Assembly (NCBI GenBank): GCA_036732565.1
Contig: DAINCF010000240.1
Span: 1-10,529 of the forward strand
Source of the DNA: JAIVJN01 sp036732565
GTDB lineage: Bacteria; Acidobacteriota; Vicinamibacteria; Vicinamibacterales; UBA2999
Reading direction: 5' to 3'
Length of the DNA stretch: 10,529 nucleotides
The notes beneath the pieces are model-generated. The model made no database searches. It saw nothing but the letters and a program-made list of their open reading frames with translations, and was not told where the DNA came from. The position numbers were made by a program, and so were the translations under genes. Of the stretch, positions 1 through 5,700 are shown piece by piece (position 1 is the first letter of the stretch; every line of letters begins with the position of its first letter).

Positions 1-26
1 GAGCCGGAGGCATGCGTGGACTCGTA

Positions 27-77
27 CGTGGGGTCCGCCTTTAGGCGGACCTGGGCCGGCTGAAGCCGGCCCCCACG
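27..77. repeat. Twin-hairpin REP-like intergenic element
   Basis: Two adjacent perfect inverted repeats are seen: arms 32-40/43-51 (GGTCCGCCT/AGGCGGACC) and arms 53-61/64-72 (GGGCCGGCT/AGCCGGCCC), each with a 2-base centre. They are flanked by an outer complementary pair CGTGGGG (27-33) and CCCCACG (71-77), so the whole unit can fold as a stem carrying two hairpins. It ends 3 bases before the qhpC ribosome binding site. The layout resembles REP/BIME-type repeats, but copy number cannot be judged from one window. It could also act as an mRNA stabiliser or processing site between the upstream gene and qhpC. Bases 1-26 show no feature I can support. Confidence 0.7.
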
Positions 78-79
78 CC

Positions 80-85
80 AGGAGA
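80..85 (+). promoter_or_regulatory. Ribosome binding site of qhpC
   Basis: AGGAGA lies 6 bases before the ATG at 92. It supports that start for qhpC, and it is the clearest Shine-Dalgarno sequence in the operon part of the window. Confidence 0.7.
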
Positions 86-91
86 CGAACG

Positions 92-442
92 ATGAAACAT
101 CTCAGCGCGATCAATCAGAAGGCGATGCGCATCGAGCAGGTCACGGAGGCGGATGTCGTCGCCCTGCAGCAGGGGGGTGGCGGCCAGCCGCCGCAGCAAC
201 CCGAGCCGCCGCATATTCCGCCGGGCTGTTCGCTGGTGTTCTCGCCCGGCTGGGAAGCGGATCGCACCGGCGGGACGGCCGGCCTCTGTCAGCCGGTGGA
301 ACGCGATCTCTTCGATTGCCACATGGGCTGTTTCTGGCCCGCGCAGGTGCCGGATCAGTTGAATCACGCGCCCGACTGGACGGCGAAGTGCGCCGCGGCC
401 CAGAAAGATTGGCGCAAGATCGACCTGGTGTTCCCCGGATGA
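92..442 (+). CDS. qhpC: Quinohemoprotein amine dehydrogenase gamma subunit precursor (CTQ-bearing)
   Basis: This 116-residue protein is the small catalytic subunit that carries the CTQ cofactor of periplasmic QHNDH. From residue 46 on it follows the known gamma subunit (blocks SPGWE, LCQP, WPAQVPD, DWRK, VFP). All cross-link residues are present at the spacing known from the Pseudomonas putida and Paracoccus enzymes: Cys46-Glu55, Cys66-Asp72 and Cys80-Asp88 for thioether links, and Cys76-Trp82 for CTQ. Residues 1-45 are a leader without a hydrophobic segment, fitting cytoplasmic modification by the radical SAM enzyme QhpD followed by cleavage by QhpE. The leader ends in a Gly/Pro/Gln-rich stretch (about 26-45) and seems longer than the roughly 28-residue leader I recall for Paracoccus. 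Cys100 is an additional cysteine outside the known pairs. The stop overlaps the qhpB start (ATGA). Confidence 0.95.
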   Translation: MKHLSAINQKAMRIEQVTEADVVALQQGGGGQPPQQPEPPHIPPGCSLVFSPGWEADRTGGTAGLCQPVERDLFDCHMGCFWPAQVPDQLNHAPDWTAKCAAAQKDWRKIDLVFPG

Positions 443-1560
443 TCGCCCGACTGGTCGCCATCGCCGCCGTTCTCGTCGCGACCGCGTCGCTCCTGGGCGC
501 GCAAGCGAAGCCGCCCGCGCTCACGGGCGGCACCGGCAAGATGTACATCGGCACCTACGCGGGTGACATCCAGGTCTTCGACGAGGCCACCGAGAAGATG
601 GTGGAGCGCATCGCGCTCAAGACCGGGATCCCTCGCTCGATGGTACCGTCGGCCGACCGGACCCGCTTCTACCTCCTCGACTCGACCTACGAGAAGTTCG
701 AGATCGTCGACGTCGCGTCCCGCAAGACCCTCGACACCTTCACGCTTAGCGAGGGCAACAAGCGTACGCGCATCACCAGCTTCCAGGTCGACCCGCTCAA
801 TCGCTTCTTGATCATCCTGAGCCGCACCGCGACCAAGCTGCGCGATCGCTGGGAGATCGGCGCCTCGACGCTGCAGGTCTACGACCTGGCGTCGCACACG
901 GTGACCAAGACCATCCCGTGGCCGCAAGGCGAGGAGCGGGAGAACGCCAACCTCCGCCTCTCGCCGGACGGCAAGCTCCTCTACTTCTTCGGCGAGGACG
1001 TGCTGATCCTCGACACCGAGCACTTCAAGGAAGTCGAGACCTGGCCGATCTCGCGGCCGTACGAGCCGGGCCTGGGCCGGGTCACCTTCGGGCCGACCCA
1101 CGATTTCTACGACGACCCCGGCTTCTTCACGGGGCTGTTCACCATGCAGGATCCGGTGCACCACCGCCGGATGATGGGCATCGGGCGCGTGGACCTGGTC
1201 GGCAAGCGCATCGACTTCAACCCGCTCGGGCCGGCGCAGCCGGTGTCGTTCGCGCAGGCGCCCGACCGCAAGCGCGGTTACGGGTTGTTCCAGGACATCG
1301 GGCGCTACGAGTTCTGGACCTTCGATCTCGAGCGCAACACGCTGGTCTCGCGGCAGGAGTTCAAGGGCCGGCCGCGCATGGGCCTGCGCGTCAGCTCGAA
1401 CGGCAAGTTGCTGTACGTCTACGTCGCCGGCGCCACCATCGACGTGTACGAGGCCGCCACGTACAAATACCTCCGCACCATTCAGATGAACGCGGACCAG
1501 ACGACCGACCTGTACGTCGTGCCTGCAGCGCCTGCGCCTCGTTCGACGGCCGCGCGCTGA
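439..1560 (+). CDS. qhpB: Quinohemoprotein amine dehydrogenase beta subunit (seven-bladed propeller)
   Basis: This 373-residue secreted protein is the beta-propeller subunit that packs with the gamma and diheme alpha subunits in the periplasm. A Sec signal peptide is visible: Arg4, a hydrophobic core at about residues 5-19, and a likely cleavage after Ala23 (AQA/K). The rest contains seven YVTN-type blades, starting at about residues 34, 76, 118, 172, 232, 275 and 322, with strands such as MYIGTY, FEIVDV, LQVYDLA, VLILDTE, FWTFDLE and IDVYEAA. The mature length of about 350 is close to the roughly 337 known for the family. The ATG at 439 is chosen because it overlaps the qhpC stop by four bases and begins the signal peptide; an in-frame upstream start at 316 would lie inside qhpC and bury the signal. 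qhpF follows after 5 bases. Confidence 0.93.
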   Translation: MIARLVAIAAVLVATASLLGAQAKPPALTGGTGKMYIGTYAGDIQVFDEATEKMVERIALKTGIPRSMVPSADRTRFYLLDSTYEKFEIVDVASRKTLDTFTLSEGNKRTRITSFQVDPLNRFLIILSRTATKLRDRWEIGASTLQVYDLASHTVTKTIPWPQGEERENANLRLSPDGKLLYFFGEDVLILDTEHFKEVETWPISRPYEPGLGRVTFGPTHDFYDDPGFFTGLFTMQDPVHHRRMMGIGRVDLVGKRIDFNPLGPAQPVSFAQAPDRKRGYGLFQDIGRYEFWTFDLERNTLVSRQEFKGRPRMGLRVSSNGKLLYVYVAGATIDVYEAATYKYLRTIQMNADQTTDLYVVPAAPAPRSTAAR

Positions 1561-1565
1561 GGCCG

Positions 1566-3320
1566 ATGTCGGCAAGCCGCCCGCCCGACGCTGATCTCCG
1601 GCGGGCCTTCGCCTATCTGGTGCCGTACTGGCGGCGGCTCGTGCTGGTCATGGTCATCAGCCTGATCAGCACGGCGGTCACGCTCGCCATTCCCTACCTC
1701 ACCATCGATCTCGTCGATCGCGCGCTGGTCGGCCGCGATCTCACCGCGCTCCGTCGCATCGTCCTCTGGTTCGTCGCGCTGGGCGCGTTCAGCTACGTGC
1801 TGAACGTCGTCAGTGGCTTGCGCTACACGCGCGTGTCGGCGGAGATTCTGTTCGCGATGCGGCTGTCGCTCTACGAGCACCTGCAACAGTTGTCGCCGCG
1901 CTTCTTCGCGCGCACGCGCCTTGGGGACATCGTCGCGCGCATCAACAGCGACATCGGCGAGATCCAGCGGATCGCCGCCGAGACCGCGCTCGCCTGGGTC
2001 GGGAACGTGCTCTTTCTCGTCGGCTGCGCGGTGATGCTCGTGTGGCTCGACTGGCGCCTGGCCCTGCTGACGGCGGCGGTGATGCCGCTCAGCCTCTGGG
2101 CGCTCGTCACCTATCGCCGCCGGCTCGAGACGCGCGTGGCCACGCTGCGGCAGCGCAGCAGCGACATCGGCAGCTTCCTCATCGAGACGCTTCAGGCGAC
2201 GACGCTGACGGTGACGTCCAATGCGCAACAACGAGAGACCGGTCGGTTCCGGAGGCTGAACGACGCCTTCATCGACGCGTTGATGTCGATGCAGCGTGTG
2301 ACCTATCTCGCGGGCGGCCTGCCGACGATGATCCTGTCGCTCGGAACGTCGGCGGTGTTTCTCTACGGCGGCTCGCGCGTCGTCGAGGGCACCCTGACGC
2401 TCGGGACGTTCGCCGCCTTCCTCGCCTACCAGATGCGTGTGCTCGCGCCGGCGCAAGCCCTGATGGGGCTCTATGCGGCCCTTGCGACGGCGCGGGTGTC
2501 GTGGCATCGCGTGCTCGAGCTGCTCGACGCGCCTGTGGAGGTGATCGAGCGCGCCGATGCCCAGGCGCTGCCGGCGGTTCGTGGGCAGGTGGTGTTCGCT
2601 GATGTGTCGCTGACGACCGAGCGCGGCACGATGGTGCTCGATCGGGTCAGCTTTCGCGCCGAGCCAGGAGAAGTCGTGGCGATTGTCGGCGCCAGCGGAA
2701 GCGGCAAATCGACGCTGGCCTATCTGCTGCTGCGGCTGTTGGATCCTGACAGCGGCGTCGTGACGCTCGATGGCATCGACCTCCGCACGGTTCGTCTGAG
2801 CGATCTCCGCCGGCATGTCGTATTCGTCGAGCAGGAGCCGGCGCTCCTGCACGCATCCGTCAGGGAGAACGTGCGGTACGCGTGTCCGGACGCCGACGAA
2901 GACGCGATGCGTCGGGCGGCCGAAGCCGTCGGCATCGCCCGGTTCATCGAGAGTCTGCCGCAGGGCTACGACACGCTCGTCGGCGAACGCGGACAGCAGG
3001 TGTCGGCTGGTGAGCGACAGCGCCTCGCCCTCGCGCGGGCGCTGCTGGCCAATCCGTCCGTCCTGGTGCTCGACGAGCCGACGGCCTCGCTGGATCCGAT
3101 GGCCGAGCGCCACGTCATCGATGGCTATCAAGCCGCCATGCGCGGGCGCACGACGATTCTGATCTCGCATCGACGAGACCTGGTGATGCGCGCGGACCGG
3201 GTCGTGGTCATCGAGGATGCGCGCAGCGTCGAAGTGGGTGCCCCTCAGACACTGCTCGCGCGTGGCGGTGCGTTCGCGCGCCTGTTCGGGTCCCACGACG
3301 TGGTGACGAGAGACGCGTGA
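1566..3320 (+). CDS. qhpF: ABC half-exporter of the QHNDH maturation cassette
   Basis: This 584-residue type I ABC exporter half-transporter would work as a dimer in the inner membrane. In QHNDH systems QhpF is needed for maturation and is thought to move the cross-linked gamma subunit to the periplasm. The membrane domain (about 1-320) has six hydrophobic segments, the first at about 25-45. The nucleotide-binding domain has Walker A GASGSGKST (375-383), Q-loop Gln423, a signature reading SAGER (480-484) in place of the usual SGGQ, Walker B VLVLDEP (499-505) with Glu504, and the switch His535. The ATG at 1566 lies 5 bases after the qhpB stop and gives a normal N-terminus; the open frame extends upstream only as antiphase read-through of qhpB. 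The stop overlaps the GTG start of qhpE. Placement between qhpB and qhpE makes the QhpF assignment strong; sequence alone would say lipid or peptide exporter. Confidence 0.88.
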   Translation: MSASRPPDADLRRAFAYLVPYWRRLVLVMVISLISTAVTLAIPYLTIDLVDRALVGRDLTALRRIVLWFVALGAFSYVLNVVSGLRYTRVSAEILFAMRLSLYEHLQQLSPRFFARTRLGDIVARINSDIGEIQRIAAETALAWVGNVLFLVGCAVMLVWLDWRLALLTAAVMPLSLWALVTYRRRLETRVATLRQRSSDIGSFLIETLQATTLTVTSNAQQRETGRFRRLNDAFIDALMSMQRVTYLAGGLPTMILSLGTSAVFLYGGSRVVEGTLTLGTFAAFLAYQMRVLAPAQALMGLYAALATARVSWHRVLELLDAPVEVIERADAQALPAVRGQVVFADVSLTTERGTMVLDRVSFRAEPGEVVAIVGASGSGKSTLAYLLLRLLDPDSGVVTLDGIDLRTVRLSDLRRHVVFVEQEPALLHASVRENVRYACPDADEDAMRRAAEAVGIARFIESLPQGYDTLVGERGQQVSAGERQRLALARALLANPSVLVLDEPTASLDPMAERHVIDGYQAAMRGRTTILISHRRDLVMRADRVVVIEDARSVEVGAPQTLLARGGAFARLFGSHDVVTRDA

Positions 3321-4015
3321 CGATCGCGCCTGCCTCCGGAGAGTTGCGCCTCGACGCACTGCGCCCTCGCACCGGCCGCGGCGTACGCGTGGTGGTCATC
3401 GACAGCGGCGTGCACGCCGCGCATCCGCACGTGGGCGGCATCGCCGGCGGAGTCGGTATCGACGCGACCGGGCGGGTGCATGACGATGTCGTCGATCGAT
3501 TGGGACATGGCACGGCGGTGACGGCCGCGATTCGCGAGAAGGCGCCGGAAGCGGAGATCTGGTGCGTCAAGGTGTTCGATCGTGAGCTCGCCGCGTCGGC
3601 GGCGGCACTGGTTGGGGCCATCGACTGGGCGCTGATGCGTGGTGCACAGCTCGTGAACCTGAGTCTCGGCACCGCGAACCCGGCGCACGAGCCGCTATTG
3701 CGAGACGCCGTGTCCCGCGCGCGCGTGGCCGGCGCCTGGATCGTGGCCGCGGGAGAGCAGGACGGCGTCCGCTGGCTCCCCGGTGCGCTCGAGGGCGTCA
3801 TCTCGGTCACGCTCGACTGGACGCTGCCACGTGAGGTGTGCATGATCACGCCTGCGGCGCCGAGCCACGCCGAGCCGCCAATCGTACGGGGACGCGCGTC
3901 TGGGTATCCTCGGCCGATTCCCGGTATCCCGCCGGAGCGCAATTTGAAGGGATTGAGCTTCGCGGTCGCCAATGTGACCGGGCTGGTTGCATTGACGATC
4001 GAGCCGCGAGCGTAA
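3317..4015 (+). CDS. qhpE: Subtilisin-like (S8) protease that removes the QhpC leader
   Basis: This compact 232-residue S8 protease has no signal peptide or propeptide, so it should act in the cytoplasm. In characterised QHNDH systems QhpE cuts the leader from the cross-linked gamma subunit. The triad is Asp29 (VVVIDSG), His64 (GHGTAV) and Ser214 (GLSFA, in place of the usual GTSMA). The substrate-strand motif is NLSLGT (114-119). The stretch that normally carries the oxyanion Asn reads AAGEQDG (144-150), placing Glu147 where Asn is expected. The GTG start overlaps the qhpF stop (GTGA), which argues for translational coupling. The protein is much shorter than ordinary subtilases but close to the QhpE size. 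Known gene orders, as I recall, put qhpE before qhpF; here the order is reversed. Confidence 0.88.
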   Translation: MTIAPASGELRLDALRPRTGRGVRVVVIDSGVHAAHPHVGGIAGGVGIDATGRVHDDVVDRLGHGTAVTAAIREKAPEAEIWCVKVFDRELAASAAALVGAIDWALMRGAQLVNLSLGTANPAHEPLLRDAVSRARVAGAWIVAAGEQDGVRWLPGALEGVISVTLDWTLPREVCMITPAAPSHAEPPIVRGRASGYPRPIPGIPPERNLKGLSFAVANVTGLVALTIEPRA

Positions 4016-4028
4016 TGAAAGGTCTGCG

Positions 4029-4886
4029 ATGAGCCATTCCTGCCGTGTTGCGATGTTGGTGCTGGCTAGCGCGTTGGCGCCGGTGCTGGCGGCCGCCCAG
4101 GTGCGCGTCGTGCGCGACGTCGATTACGTGCCGTCGGCCGAGTACGCCGACCGCAAGGACCGGCTCGACCTCTACGTGCCCAGCGGCGCGAAAGGCGCGC
4201 CCGTGGTGGTGTCGATCCACGGTGGTCTCCTCAGACAGGGCGACAAGTCGGAGGAGGAGTACGTCGGCCAGCGGTTTGCGGCCGCCGGCTTCGTGACGGC
4301 GGTGGTCAGCTATCGCTTGTCCCCAGCCGTGATGCACCCGGCGCACGCCGAGGATGCCGCCGCCGCCGTCGCGTGGGTGAAGCGCCACGTCGCGGAGCAC
4401 GGTGGCGATCCCGCACGGTTGTTCGTGATCGGCCACTCGGCTGGCGCCTACCTTGCCGCGCTGATTGCGCTTGATGGCCGCTATCTCGATGCGCACCGTC
4501 TCGCGCTGAAGGATCTTCGGGCCGTCGTCCCGGTGAGCGCGTTCTTCTACGTCGACCGCGAGGGCGTCGCGCCGGACCGGCCGAAGGATGTGTGGGGGAC
4601 GGACACCGCGGTGTGGAAGCGGGCGTCGCCCGCCGCGTACGTCCGCAAGGACGCTCCGCCGATGCTGATCCTCTACGCCGACGGTGACGAGCCGTGGCGA
4701 CGACAGCAGCAGCTGGACTTCGTCAAAGACCTGCGTGGGGCCGGCGCGCGCGCTGTCGATCTGCGGATGATCGAGGGTCGATCGCACATGTCCATCTGGC
4801 GGAATTTGAAGGATACGAAGGACGAGACGGCTGAGGCGATCATCGACTACATCGAGCAGCAATTGAAGGCACGCACGCAGCAATAG
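4029..4886 (+). CDS. Secreted alpha/beta hydrolase (HGG-type esterase-like)
   Basis: This 285-residue alpha/beta hydrolase has a Sec signal peptide (hydrophobic core at about 7-22, likely cleavage after Ala23), so it should be periplasmic. The oxyanion motif is HGG (64-66), the nucleophile elbow GHSAG with Ser137, and the likely acid and base are Asp220 (YADGDE) and His253 (GRSHMS). The pattern fits the BD-FAE / hormone-sensitive-lipase / kynurenine-formamidase-like group, which hydrolyses esters or amides; the substrate cannot be read from sequence. It begins 13 bases after qhpE with AAAGG at 4018-4022, so it is probably cotranscribed with the QHNDH genes. It is not one of the QHNDH genes I know. 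It could act on a product or precursor of amine oxidation, or be an unrelated passenger. Confidence 0.85.
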   Translation: MSHSCRVAMLVLASALAPVLAAAQVRVVRDVDYVPSAEYADRKDRLDLYVPSGAKGAPVVVSIHGGLLRQGDKSEEEYVGQRFAAAGFVTAVVSYRLSPAVMHPAHAEDAAAAVAWVKRHVAEHGGDPARLFVIGHSAGAYLAALIALDGRYLDAHRLALKDLRAVVPVSAFFYVDREGVAPDRPKDVWGTDTAVWKRASPAAYVRKDAPPMLILYADGDEPWRRQQQLDFVKDLRGAGARAVDLRMIEGRSHMSIWRNLKDTKDETAEAIIDYIEQQLKARTQQ

Positions 4887-4899
4887 GCTGTGACGCGAC

Positions 4900-5283
4900 C
4901 TACTCGAGTGTGTAGAGCATCAGGCCGGGGATGTCCTCGAAGTCCTGACGATTCAGCGTCCATAACGCGGCGTCGTACTCGAGCGCGCAGGCGGCAATCG
5001 CGAGATCTCCGCCGCGTTTTCGTGCTCGATTGAGCGCACGGAATAGCAGAGCAGCGCGCTGCGCGTCGTAGATCTGGAACGGGATCGCCTGCGACGAAGG
5101 CAGAAACGCCTCTTGGGCGCGCAGCTCCTCCGGGCGTCGTGGCCCGCGGAGCCACTCGTACATCACGATCGTCGACACTGCTAGAATCTCGCCGCTATCG
5201 AGCGCCTGCTCCAGTGCGGTGCCGGTTCGCTTTCCATTTTCACAGAACACATCGATGAGGACCGACGTGTCCATGTGAATCAC
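4900..5283 (-). CDS. vapC: PIN-domain ribonuclease toxin (VapC-like)
   Basis: This small PIN-domain protein is probably a metal-dependent RNase acting as the toxin of a type II toxin-antitoxin pair. Counting from the GTG at 5283 (127 residues), the acidic residues are Asp5 (HMDTS), Glu43 (MYEWL), Asp93 (GGDLAIAA) and Asp114 (TLNRQDF), the normal PIN set. The GTG gives the four-base GTGA overlap with the antitoxin stop and places the first Asp at the usual position. A TTG at 5286 and an ATG at 5274 are alternatives; the ATG would put the catalytic Asp at residue 2. Its stop lies 13 bases from the stop of the convergent hydrolase gene, leaving little room for a terminator. The target RNA is unknown. 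Confidence 0.88.
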   Translation of the reverse strand: MIHMDTSVLIDVFCENGKRTGTALEQALDSGEILAVSTIVMYEWLRGPRRPEELRAQEAFLPSSQAIPFQIYDAQRAALLFRALNRARKRGGDLAIAACALEYDAALWTLNRQDFEDIPGLMLYTLE

Positions 5284-5558
5284 CAATTTCGTCGGTCCTC
5301 ACGCCGTGCGCGTCTGATTTCCTCGAGCTCGGCCTCGACTTCGGCACGAGGTCGCGGAGGGACTGCCTTCACGATTTCGCGGTAGACCTTGAGCTTGTGC
5401 AGGCGCTCGGCGGGGCTCATCTTGTCGGGACGTGCACCGTATTGCGCCACGGCCTCGCGAACGATCCAGCTCTGAGGCTTGCCAGATTCCTTGGCCGCGC
5501 GTTTGATGGCACTGACGGTGTCCGCGTCGAGTGTGTACGTGACCTTCTGTCTTGCCAT
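5280..5558 (-). CDS. Ribbon-helix-helix antitoxin of the VapC-like pair
   Basis: This 92-residue protein begins with a CopG/Arc-type ribbon-helix-helix fold: strand KVTYTLDADT, helix VSAIKRAAKESG, and a second helix starting near SWIVREAV (about residues 31-38). Such a domain would bind operator DNA as a dimer. The charged C-terminal half (about 55-92, rich in Arg and Glu) is the likely toxin-binding tail. It lies upstream of and overlaps the toxin gene, the standard antitoxin-toxin order. There is no good Shine-Dalgarno sequence at normal spacing: GGAGGT at 5582-5587 is 23 bases away, and only GGTAAAAG is close. The start codon lies inside the first of three CCATA repeats, pointing to autorepression. 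Confidence 0.85.
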   Translation of the reverse strand: MARQKVTYTLDADTVSAIKRAAKESGKPQSWIVREAVAQYGARPDKMSPAERLHKLKVYREIVKAVPPRPRAEVEAELEEIRRARREDRRNW

Positions 5559-5582
5559 ACTTTTACCATATCACGACCATAC
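5555..5582. promoter_or_regulatory. Putative RHH operator: three CCATA repeats at 11-bp period
   Basis: On the + strand CCATA occurs at 5555-5559, 5566-5570 and 5577-5581, spaced exactly 11 bases; extended forms are CCATAC, CCATAT and CCATAC. One helical turn between short direct repeats is what side-by-side RHH dimers bind. The first copy overlaps the antitoxin ATG. This is proposed as the autoregulatory site of the toxin-antitoxin operon; binding is inferred. Confidence 0.5.
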
Positions 5583-5663
5583 CTCCGCCGAGCTTTCCGT
5601 CGCCATGCGCGGCGGCGAGCCGACCCATCCGTAGAAAGACGTGCCGAAGTCGTCGCGCCCCTG

Positions 5664-5669
5664 TAGAAT
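5664..5669 (+). promoter_or_regulatory. Possible -10 box for the aminotransferase gene
   Basis: TAGAAT matches TATAAT at five of six bases and lies 31 bases before the ATG at 5701 in the divergent 142-bp intergenic region. The hexamer 17 bases upstream (GTGCCG) is a poor -35, so this is a weak call. The gene's ribosome binding site GGAGGAG (5692-5698) is strong. Confidence 0.3.
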
Positions 5670-5700
5670 CTGGCGAAGTCAATCCCTGTACGGAGGAGCC

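Noticed and set aside
1..63. C-terminus of an upstream gene (possibly qhpD)
   Set aside because: Frames open from base 1 run into the hairpin repeat, and no frame shows recognisable residues of a radical SAM protein.
27..77. Rho-independent terminator or CRISPR-type repeat
   Set aside because: There is no U-tract after either hairpin, and there are no regularly spaced copies with spacers.
316..438. Upstream extension of qhpB to an ATG at 316
   Set aside because: It would lie within the qhpC coding region and put 41 extra residues ahead of a good signal peptide; the ATG at 439 has the coupled overlap.
364..1575. Long open frame on the minus strand opposite qhpB
   Set aside because: It mirrors the codon structure of qhpB; the translation is low-complexity Arg/Val/Asp/Glu-rich with no domain, while the + strand encodes a clear propeller.
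2999..3015. Degraded ABC signature as evidence of an inactive transporter
   Set aside because: SAGER is a conservative variant of SGGQ; Walker A, Walker B Glu504, Gln423 and His535 are all intact, so inactivity is not supported.
1482..3359. 625-codon minus-strand frame opposite qhpF
   Set aside because: The product is His/Arg/Gln-rich with no motif; all ABC transporter motifs are on the + strand.
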